NCBI GenBank assembly: GCA_044227325.1
Contig: JBGAFI010000002.1
Coordinates: forward strand, 124,001 to 188,000
Direction of reading: 5' to 3'
From: PFJX01 sp044227325
Lineage (GTDB): Bacteria; Pseudomonadota; Gammaproteobacteria; Burkholderiales; Thiobacillaceae
DNA: 64,000 nucleotides
Both the position numbers and the translations under genes were made by a program. The notes under the pieces are model-generated. The model was given only the letters and a program-made list of their open reading frames with translations. It searched no databases and was not told where the DNA came from. Within the stretch, counting starts at the first letter, position 1. Every line of letters starts with the position of its first letter. Shown piece after piece: positions 57,788-64,000 of the stretch.

Positions 57788-58120
57788 TTAACTTGCGCCC
57801 GGTTGCTTGGGTGAAAGGTATTCGTATTGCTGGAGGCGTTTGCGGCAAATAGCAAGTTCTTCAGGCGGGAATAAGGGATGCCATTTCTCGTTGTCATAGA
57901 TCATGGCTTCTACCGTGAGGTCTAGTCTCTTACGTTCCCAAAGTGCTGTATATCCGTCGGAGATATGCGGCGAATGTAAAAGACGCCGAGCGGTCTCAAG
58001 GCCACCGTGGGTGAACAGCATATTGAGGAATATTGATGCTTTGTAACCAGCCTCAGACAGGGCACGGTGGTAGATTTCGTGCATTGCTTGATCGAATTCG
58101 GCAACGAGTTGCTCATCCAT
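57788..58120 (-). CDS. Small conserved hypothetical protein
   Basis: A 110-residue cytosolic protein, MDEQLVAEFDQAMHEIYHRALSEAGYKASIF followed by HGGLETARRLLHSPHISDGYTALWERKRLDLTVEAMI. The pattern is shared by a family of small bacterial hypotheticals I have seen but cannot name. It is predicted helical, with no signal or membrane segment. Like the DUF4240 gene next to it on the same strand, it is AT-richer than the window, so the pair may have been acquired together. Confidence 0.6.
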   Translation of the reverse strand: MDEQLVAEFDQAMHEIYHRALSEAGYKASIFLNMLFTHGGLETARRLLHSPHISDGYTALWERKRLDLTVEAMIYDNEKWHPLFPPEELAICRKRLQQYEYLSPKQPGAS

Positions 58121-58207
58121 TGTAATGAGCCCTCCTGTGCAAGCGTGTATTAGCTGACATTGTTGGCATAACAGTCTTATTGGATATATCTGTCACATCC
58201 CGCCCGA

Positions 58208-59734
58208 TCAAACCTCGCACACTCCCACCACCTGGGCCTGGCCTTCCTCGTCCACGCTTTCGATCTTCACCGTGTAGCCCCATAGCCGGCCGATGTGGCG
58301 CAGCATTTCCGGGGTGCTTTCGCCCAGGGGGCGGCGGTTGTGCATGTAGTGGCGCAGGGTGAGGGAGCGGTCGCCGTAGACGTCCACGTGGTAGACCTGG
58401 ATGTTGGGTTCCCGGTTGCCCAGGTTGTATTGCTCGGCGAGCAATTGGCGCACCTGGCGGTAGCCGGCGTCGTCGTGGATGGCGGCGATCTCCAGTTTCT
58501 CCTCCCGGTCGTCGTCCACCACGGCGAACAGCTTGAAGTCGCGGATGAGCTTGGGCGACAGGTATTGGGCGATGAAGCTCTCGTCCTTGAAGTTGCGCAT
58601 GGCGAAGTCCAGGGTCTTCACCCAGTCCGAGCCGGCGAGTTCCGGGAACCAGCGTTGGTCTTCCTCGGTGGGGTGTTCGCAGATGCGGCGGATGTCCGTG
58701 AACATGGCGAAGCCCAGGGCGTAGGGGTTCATGCCGCTGTACATGCGGCTGTGATAGGGCGGCTGGAACACCACGTTGGTGTGGCTTTGCAGGAACTCCA
58801 TCATGAAGCCGTCGGTGAGCTTGCCTTCCTCGTACAGGTGGTTGAGAAGGGTGTAATGCCAGAAGGTGGCCCAGCCCTCGTTCATGACCTGGGTCTGGCG
58901 CTGGGGATAGAAGTACTGGGCGATCTTGCGCACGATGCGCACGATTTCCCGCTGCCAGGGCTCCAGCCGGGGGGCGTTCTTCTCGATGAAGTAGAGCAGG
59001 TTCTCCTGGGGTTCCGGCGGGAAGCGCCGTTCCTTCTTCTCCGCCTCGGCGGCTTCCTTGGGGGGCAGGGTGCGCCACAGGTCGTTGACCTGGGATTGCA
59101 GGTAGTCCTCCCGCTCCATCTGGCGCGCCTGTTCCTTGGCCATGGATAGCTTGGCCGGCCGCTTGTAGCGGTCGACGCCGTAGTTCATGAGGGCGTGGCA
59201 GGAGTCGAGCAGTTCCTCCACCGCTTCCTCGCCGTGGCGCTGTTCGCAGTCGGCGATGAAATTGCGCGCGAACACCAGGTAGTCCAGGATGCCTTCCGCG
59301 TCGGTCCAGGTGCGGAACAGGTAGTTGCCCTTGAAGAAGGAATTGTGGCCGTAGGCGGCGTGGGCGATCACCAGGGCCTGCATGGTCATGGTGTTTTCTT
59401 CCATGAGGTAGGCGATGCAGGGGCTGGAGTTGATGACGATCTCGTAGGCCAGGCCCATCTGGCCGCGCTTGTAGCTCTTCTGGGTGGACAGGAACTCCTT
59501 GCCGTAGGACCAGTGGTGGTAGCCCACCGGCATGCCCACCGAGGAGTAGGCGTCGATCATCTGCTCGGAGGTGATGACCTCGATCTGGTTGGGGTAGGTG
59601 TCCAGGCCGTAATGGGCAGCGACCCGGCGGATTTCCCGGTCATAGGTGTCGAGCAGGTCGAAGGTCCATTCCGAGCCTTCGGAGAGGGGGTGGCGCTCGA
59701 CGACGGGCGCGGGGAGGGGGAGGGTCTCTTCCAT
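58208..59734 (-). CDS. SpoVR-family protein
   Basis: A 508-residue protein of the SpoVR/YcgB family: WTFDLLDTYDREIRRVAAHYGLDTYPNQIEVI, the long WSYGKEFL-YKRGQMGLAYEIVINSSPCIAYLMEENTM stretch, GHNSFFKGNYLFR, NEGWATFWHYTLLN and the C-terminal LTLRHYMHNRRPLGES. Function is undefined; in stress and starvation it is coexpressed with YeaG and YeaH. It is the third gene of that operon, one base after the yeaH stop. Confidence 0.95.
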   Translation of the reverse strand: MEETLPLPAPVVERHPLSEGSEWTFDLLDTYDREIRRVAAHYGLDTYPNQIEVITSEQMIDAYSSVGMPVGYHHWSYGKEFLSTQKSYKRGQMGLAYEIVINSSPCIAYLMEENTMTMQALVIAHAAYGHNSFFKGNYLFRTWTDAEGILDYLVFARNFIADCEQRHGEEAVEELLDSCHALMNYGVDRYKRPAKLSMAKEQARQMEREDYLQSQVNDLWRTLPPKEAAEAEKKERRFPPEPQENLLYFIEKNAPRLEPWQREIVRIVRKIAQYFYPQRQTQVMNEGWATFWHYTLLNHLYEEGKLTDGFMMEFLQSHTNVVFQPPYHSRMYSGMNPYALGFAMFTDIRRICEHPTEEDQRWFPELAGSDWVKTLDFAMRNFKDESFIAQYLSPKLIRDFKLFAVVDDDREEKLEIAAIHDDAGYRQVRQLLAEQYNLGNREPNIQVYHVDVYGDRSLTLRHYMHNRRPLGESTPEMLRHIGRLWGYTVKIESVDEEGQAQVVGVCEV

Positions 59735-59735
59735 A

Positions 59736-60998
59736 TCAAGTCACCTTCTTCCTGAACAGCTCCCGGAATACCGGGTAGATGTCCGCCAGGGTGAGGATGC
59801 GCTGCATGGCGAAGCGGGGGCTGGCCGCCGCCACCCGCTCGTATTCGTGCCACAGGCTTTGCGGTTCTTCCGCCTCGATTTCCACATAGGCGAAGTACTG
59901 CACCAGGGGCAGGATGCTCTGGGACAGGATTTCCCGGCAGCGCGGCGAGTCGTCCTCCCAGTTGTCGCCGTCCGAGGCCTGGGCTGCGTAGATGTTCCAG
60001 GCCTGGCTGGGGTAGCGCTCGAGGACGATCTCGCGCATCAGGTCCAGGGCGCTGGAGACCACGGTGCCGCCGCTTTCCCGGGAGTGGAAAAAGTCCTCCT
60101 CGTCCACTTCCATGGCCACGGTGTGGTGGCGGATGAACACCACGTCGATGCGCTCGTAGCTCTTGGTGAGGAACAGGTAGAGCAGCATGAAGAAGCGCTT
60201 GGCGATGTTCTTGCGGTCCTCGTCCATGGAGCCGGACACGTCCATCAGGCAGAACATCACGGCCTGGCTGCTGGGGGTGGGCTGGTCCACCCGGTTCGCG
60301 TAGCGCAGGTCCCAGGTGTCGATGAAGGGCACGGCGGAAATGCGCGCCTTCAGGGCTTCGATATCCTCGCGCAGTTCCTCGGCTTCCGGGCTCGCGCCCA
60401 GGCCTTTCGCGATCAGTTCCTCCAGGGCTTCCAGCGCTTCGCGCAAGGCTTCCCGGGGGCCGGAGGCCATGGCCAGACGGCGGCCGATGGCCTGCTTCAT
60501 GGAGCGCACCACGTGCAGGTTGGAGGGGTTGCCCTGGCTGACGAAGCCGGCCCGGGCCCGCTTCACCTCGGGCACGGCGGCGAGCTGCTTCTTCACCAGA
60601 TCCGGCAGGGCCAGATCCTGGAAGAAGAAGTCCATGAATTCTTCCTTGCTGAGCTCGAACACGAACTCGTCCATGCCCTCGCCATCCTGGGATGCATTGC
60701 CGCCACCCCCGCCGCCGCCGCCCTCGGGCCGGTCCACCTTGTCGCCGCTGACGAACTCCTTGTTGCCCGGATGGATGACGTTGCGCTTGCCGCCGGGGCC
60801 GTGGTGGAAGATGGGCTCGGAGAGATCCTTGGACGGGATGGAGATCTTCTCGCCCCGTTCCAGGTCGCCGATCTTGCGGCCGGACACGGCCTCCGTCACG
60901 GCCTTGCGGATCTGGCCCTTGAAGCGGCGCAGGAAGCGCTGCCGGTTGACGGCGCTGCGGTTCTTGCCCGAGAGACGGCGGTCGACGAGTTGGCTCAT
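59736..60998 (-). CDS. yeaH: YeaH/YhbH-family (DUF444) protein
   Basis: A 420-residue protein with the DUF444 pattern: SGKNRSAVNRQRFLRRFKGQIRKAVTEAVSGRKI, the Gly-rich DRPEGGGGGGGGNAS linker, and the von Willebrand A-like half AVMFCLMDVSGSMDEDRKNIAKRFFMLLYLFL (DxSxS metal site), VVSSALDLMREIV. It acts with the YeaG kinase in the response to starvation and stress. It lies second in the operon between the kinase and SpoVR genes. A hairpin-rich repeat separates it from the kinase gene. Confidence 0.95.
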   Translation of the reverse strand: MSQLVDRRLSGKNRSAVNRQRFLRRFKGQIRKAVTEAVSGRKIGDLERGEKISIPSKDLSEPIFHHGPGGKRNVIHPGNKEFVSGDKVDRPEGGGGGGGGNASQDGEGMDEFVFELSKEEFMDFFFQDLALPDLVKKQLAAVPEVKRARAGFVSQGNPSNLHVVRSMKQAIGRRLAMASGPREALREALEALEELIAKGLGASPEAEELREDIEALKARISAVPFIDTWDLRYANRVDQPTPSSQAVMFCLMDVSGSMDEDRKNIAKRFFMLLYLFLTKSYERIDVVFIRHHTVAMEVDEEDFFHSRESGGTVVSSALDLMREIVLERYPSQAWNIYAAQASDGDNWEDDSPRCREILSQSILPLVQYFAYVEIEAEEPQSLWHEYERVAAASPRFAMQRILTLADIYPVFRELFRKKVT

Positions 60999-61041
60999 GG
61001 TTGGATGTCCTTGGCCGGGTGTGGGTGGGACGCTGGCGTGG

Positions 61042-61141
61042 GAATCCCCCCCCGCCCCCCTTTTTCAAAGGGGGGCGAAAACCCGCGATGCGGTTTGGCT
61101 GGGCGTCCCCCCCTTTGGAAAAGGGGGGACAGGGGGGATTC
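61042..61141. repeat. Nested inverted repeat between yeaG and yeaH
   Basis: Outer arms GAATCCCCCC (61042-61051) and GGGGGGATTC (61132-61141) enclose two hairpins, CGCCCCCCTTT/AAAGGGGGGCG (61053-61077) and a similar one at 61105-61130 with a one-base bulge. This element is common in Betaproteobacteria; its translated by-product gives PPFSKGG-like peptides. In this place it may modulate mRNA levels within the operon. Confidence 0.85.
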
Positions 61142-61177
61142 AACGCGGCATGACATGACCGATACCCATCGCGTCCG

Positions 61178-63097
61178 TCACGAAGCCTTCCGCGCCCGCA
61201 AATACCACTCGGCCAGCAGGCGCACCTGCTTGTCGGTGTAGCCCTTGGCCACCATGCGCTGGACGAAGTCCTGGTGCTTCTTCTGCTCGTCGCTGGACGC
61301 CTTGGCGTTGAAGGAGATCACCGGCAGCAGATCCTCGGTGCTGGAGAACATGCGCTTCTCGATCACCGCGCGCAGCTTCTCATAGCTGGTCCAGGCCGGG
61401 TTCTTGCCGTGGTTCTGGGCACGGGCGCGCAGCACGAAGTTGACCACTTCGTGGCGGAAGTCCTTCGGGTTGGCGATGCCGGCGGGTTTCTCGATCTTCT
61501 CCAGCTCGGTGTTGAGGGAGCCCCGGTCCAGGATCTCGCCGGTGTCCGGGTCGCGGTATTCCTGGTCCTGAATCCACATGTCGGCGAAGCTGACGTAGCG
61601 GTCGAAGATGTTCTGGCCGTATTCGGAATAGGACTCCAGATAGGCGGTCTGCAATTCCTTCTCGATGAACTCGGCGTAGTGGGGCGCCAGGTATTCCTTC
61701 AGGTAGGCGACGTAGCGCTGCTCGGTCTCGGGCGGCAACTGCTCCTGTTCGATCTGCTGTTCCAGGATGTAGAGCAGGTGCACCGGGTTGGCGGCCACCT
61801 CGGTGTGGTCGAAGTTGAACACCCGGGACAGGATCTTGAAGGCGAAGCGGGTGGAGATGCCGTTCATGCCTTCGTCGACGCCGGCGAAGTCGCGATATTC
61901 CTGATAGCTCTTGGCCTTCGGGTCGGTGTCCTTCAGGTTCTCGCCGTCGTAGATGCGCATCTTGGAATAGATGCTGGAGTTTTCCGGCTCCTTCAGGCGG
62001 GTGAGCACCGAGAACTGGGCCAGCATCTCCATGGTGCCGGGGGCGCAGGGCGCTTCCGACAGGGAACTGTGGTGCAGCAGCTTCTGGTAGATCTTCACCT
62101 CGTCGGACACGCGCAGGCAGTAGGGCACCTTGACGATGTAGATGCGGTCCAGGAAGGCTTCGTTGTTCTTGTTGTTGCGGAAGGCGGTCCACTCGGATTC
62201 GTTGCTGTGGGCCAGCACCACGCCGTCGAAGGGAATGGCGCCGAAGCCCTCGGTGCCCTTGTAGTTGCCCTCCTGGGTGGCGGTCAGCAGGGGGTGCAGC
62301 ACCTTGATGGGCGCCTTGAACATCTCGACGAATTCCAGCAGGCCCTGGTTGGCCAGGCTCAGGCCGCCGGAGTAGCTGTAGGCGTCCGGATCGTCCTGGG
62401 AGAATTTCTCCAGTTTGCGGATGTCCACCTTGCCCACCAGGGAGGAGATGTCCTGGTTGTTCTCGTCGCCCGGCTCGGTCTTGGAGATGCCCAGTTGCCC
62501 CAGCACGGAGGGCCAGCGCTTGACCACGCGGAACTTGGTGATGTCGCCGTTGAACTCGTGCAGGCGCTTCACCGCCCAGGGCGACAGCACCTTGCCCAGG
62601 TAGCGGCGCGGGATGCCGTATTCCTTCTCCAGGATGTCGCCGTCCTCGTCCACGGAGAACAGGGACAGGGGCGAATCGTTCACCGGCGAGCCCTTGATCG
62701 CGTAGAAGGGGGCTTTCTCCATGAGGTGCTTGAGCTTCTCGGCCAGGGAGGACTTGCCGCCGCCGACCGGGCCGAGCAGATAGAGGATCTGTTTCTTTTC
62801 TTCCAGGCCCTGGGCCGCGTGGCGGAAGTAGGACACGATCTGCTCGATGGTCTCCTCCATGCCGTAGAAGTCCTTGAAGGCGGGATAGACCTTGATGACC
62901 TTGTTGGAGAAGATGCGGGACAGGCGCGCGTCCTGCCGGGTGTCCACCAGTTCCGCCTCGCCGATGGCGGCCAGCATGCGCTCGGAGGAACTGGCGTAGG
63001 CGATGCGGTCCTTCTTGCAGATGTCCAGGAATTCCTCCAGGGAATATTCCTCTTCCACCCGCCGGTATCGTTCGATGTACTGGTTGAACAAGCTCAT
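61178..63097 (-). CDS. yeaG: PrkA-type serine protein kinase YeaG
   Basis: A 639-residue AAA+/PrkA kinase: an N-terminal PrkA AAA domain with Walker A GPVGGGKSSLAEKLKHLM, an SSLVGKVDIRKLEKFS segment, the central GLLEFVEMFKAPIKVLHPLLTATQEG and the C-terminal kinase-like region (IYDGENLKDTDPKAKSYQEYRDFAGVDEGMNGIS). It responds to nitrogen starvation and stress in E. coli. The start at 63097 (MSLFNQYIERYRR) follows AAGGAGACAGCC. It is the first gene of the yeaG-yeaH-spoVR operon. Confidence 0.96.
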   Translation of the reverse strand: MSLFNQYIERYRRVEEEYSLEEFLDICKKDRIAYASSSERMLAAIGEAELVDTRQDARLSRIFSNKVIKVYPAFKDFYGMEETIEQIVSYFRHAAQGLEEKKQILYLLGPVGGGKSSLAEKLKHLMEKAPFYAIKGSPVNDSPLSLFSVDEDGDILEKEYGIPRRYLGKVLSPWAVKRLHEFNGDITKFRVVKRWPSVLGQLGISKTEPGDENNQDISSLVGKVDIRKLEKFSQDDPDAYSYSGGLSLANQGLLEFVEMFKAPIKVLHPLLTATQEGNYKGTEGFGAIPFDGVVLAHSNESEWTAFRNNKNNEAFLDRIYIVKVPYCLRVSDEVKIYQKLLHHSSLSEAPCAPGTMEMLAQFSVLTRLKEPENSSIYSKMRIYDGENLKDTDPKAKSYQEYRDFAGVDEGMNGISTRFAFKILSRVFNFDHTEVAANPVHLLYILEQQIEQEQLPPETEQRYVAYLKEYLAPHYAEFIEKELQTAYLESYSEYGQNIFDRYVSFADMWIQDQEYRDPDTGEILDRGSLNTELEKIEKPAGIANPKDFRHEVVNFVLRARAQNHGKNPAWTSYEKLRAVIEKRMFSSTEDLLPVISFNAKASSDEQKKHQDFVQRMVAKGYTDKQVRLLAEWYLRARKAS

Positions 63098-63313
63098 GGC
63101 TGTCTCCTTGTAGATGATCGAATAGGTCCTGTTAGAGCTATAGCAATGCGCATGCCATAGGGAAGGTTGACCGGTTTCGACCCGATTGGGTTCGCTTGGT
63201 GCCCATGCACGGCAATTCGTGAGCCATGCTGGTTCATGGTGCGCCAATTGGCACTGAAATGGTGCGCTATTTATCGGGCCTGCCGATATCCCATCGCTAT
63301 CGACAGCCTGTCT

Positions 63314-64000
63314 TCAGGGTTCCGAGCCCGGATTCCATAACCAAGCCGCACCACGAACGCCGCTGGAATCCCCATGAAAGGGCGCGACCAGGCGCGTCGC
63401 GACATGATCCGAAAAAACATACCGGCCCCAGCGCTTGGGCACGTTCTCATAAAGCCGCGCGATGTTGGAGAGGCCGCCGCCGAGCACGACGACGTCCGGG
63501 TCGAGCACGTTGATGACCTGGGCCAGGCCGCGGGCGAGGCGATCCTCGTAGCGCGCCATGGCGGTCTGGCAGTCCGCGTCGTCCCGTTGCGCGCCCGCGG
63601 CGATGGCCGCGGCCGGCAGGTTCTTGCCGGTGGCGGCAAGAAAGTCCCGCGCCAGGCCGGGGCCGGATAGCCAGGTTTCCAGGCAACCGTGCTTGCCGCA
63701 GTAGCAGGCGGGGCCGGGACGCTCGTCGTCGCGCGGCCAGGGCAGGGGGTTGTGGCCCCACTCGCCGGCGATGGCGTTGGCGCCGGTGAGGGCCCGGCCG
63801 CGCACCACCACGCCGGCGCCGCAACCGGTGCCGATGATCACGCCGAACACCACTTCCGCGCCCGCCGCCGCGCCGTCCACCGCCTCCGACAGGGCGAAGC
63901 AGTTGGCGTCGTTGGCCAGGCGCACCTCCCTTTGCAGCCGGGTTTGCAAATCACGCCTGAACGGCTGGCCGATGAGGCAGGTGGAATTCGCGTTCTTGAT
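63314..64000 (-). CDS. mak: ROK-family fructokinase, C-terminal part
   Basis: The gene runs off the right edge of the window; 228 codons are visible. It has VRLANDANCFALSEAVDGAAAGAEVVFG, then IIGTGCGAGV, GEWGHNPLPW, the zinc motif CYCGKHGCLETW and the closing GDSSGVRGAAWLW, all very close to E. coli Mak, which phosphorylates fructose. Its end follows yeaG by about 215 bases on the same strand with nothing notable between them. The N-terminal ATP site is outside the window. Confidence 0.9.
   Translation of the reverse strand: MKNANSTCLIGQPFRRDLQTRLQREVRLANDANCFALSEAVDGAAAGAEVVFGVIIGTGCGAGVVVRGRALTGANAIAGEWGHNPLPWPRDDERPGPACYCGKHGCLETWLSGPGLARDFLAATGKNLPAAAIAAGAQRDDADCQTAMARYEDRLARGLAQVINVLDPDVVVLGGGLSNIARLYENVPKRWGRYVFSDHVATRLVAPFHGDSSGVRGAAWLWNPGSEP

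Noticed and set aside
61019..61143. Open frame encoding an FSKGG-type peptide between yeaG and yeaH
   Set aside because: It is the translated form of a common intergenic C/G-run repeat, not a gene.
1..64000. tRNA or rRNA genes
   Set aside because: I saw no cloverleaf-like or rRNA-like sequence by eye. A covariance-model search would be needed to exclude a tRNA fully.

Overview
The window is a high-GC (by eye), densely packed chromosomal segment from a Betaproteobacterium. The evidence is the rimM-trmD-rplS order, fur divergent from bamE with dapB behind it, hrcA divergent from nadK-recN, coq7, proteins with a PEP-CTERM sorting signal, and many Betaproteobacteria-type intergenic repeats. A flavocytochrome c sulfide dehydrogenase pair, two YeeE/YedE proteins, a TauE-type exporter and cysC point to sulfur metabolism. 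A sulfur-oxidising Rhodocyclales or Nitrosomonadales-like organism is a reasonable guess, but this is inference.

Layout. 1-1.5 kb: ribosome and tRNA maturation genes. 1.7-4.1 kb: a periplasmic trypsin-like protease and an FHA membrane protein. 4.3-5.5 kb: a PEP-CTERM protein with a sigma-54 type promoter. 5.5-10.6 kb: a glycosyltransferase, a TauE exporter, coq7, a DUF2322-like gene, an SCP2-like periplasmic protein and the YeeE/YedE pair. 10.7-13.6 kb, minus strand: an Mla-like lipid transport operon (permease, degenerate ATPase, MCE protein, lipoprotein). 13.8-23.6 kb, plus strand and divergent from it: a compact eight-gene envelope operon. It encodes two SH3 proteins, an M48 metalloprotease, a beta-barrel protein, a secreted TPR-CHAT caspase-like protease, a fusion of SH3 with a zinc-site-dead M48 domain, a CHASE2 adenylate cyclase and a metallo-beta-lactamase-fold cyclic nucleotide phosphodiesterase. 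23.7-27 kb: an atypical pyruvate kinase, a 196-bp IS4-like MITE and an AT-rich patch with an OmpA-like barrel. 27-30.2 kb: a GGDEF-EAL protein and an HDOD-GAF protein. 30.3-32 kb: fccAB. 32.2-40.1 kb: hemH, a small EamA protein, a Dyp peroxidase, hrcA, nadK, recN, fur, bamE and dapB. 40.1-44.5 kb: a PstS-like protein, a barrel and a GGDEF-EAL sensor as one operon. 44.6-46.5 kb: htpG with a clear heat-shock promoter.

46.6-48.6 kb holds three copies of a structured repeat around a lone DUF6414-like gene. 48.7-53.3 kb: an AEC transporter, cysC, an FHA-cyclase fusion, a tartronate semialdehyde reductase-like gene and a 2-hydroxyacid dehydrogenase. 53.5-56.8 kb: a second PEP-CTERM gene, a 10-bp minisatellite, a DNRLRE/collagen-like protein and a phosphodiesterase with a decayed PEP-CTERM tail. 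56.8-58.1 kb: three small genes, two of which look acquired. 58.2-63.1 kb: the yeaG-yeaH-spoVR stress operon. The window ends inside a fructokinase gene.

The strongest system-level candidate is the 13.8-23.6 kb envelope protease/cAMP operon, whose last two genes can make and destroy a cyclic nucleotide. The strongest DNA-level candidate is the repeat family at 46.6-48.6 kb. Its loop is conserved while its long arms differ between copies and still pair.
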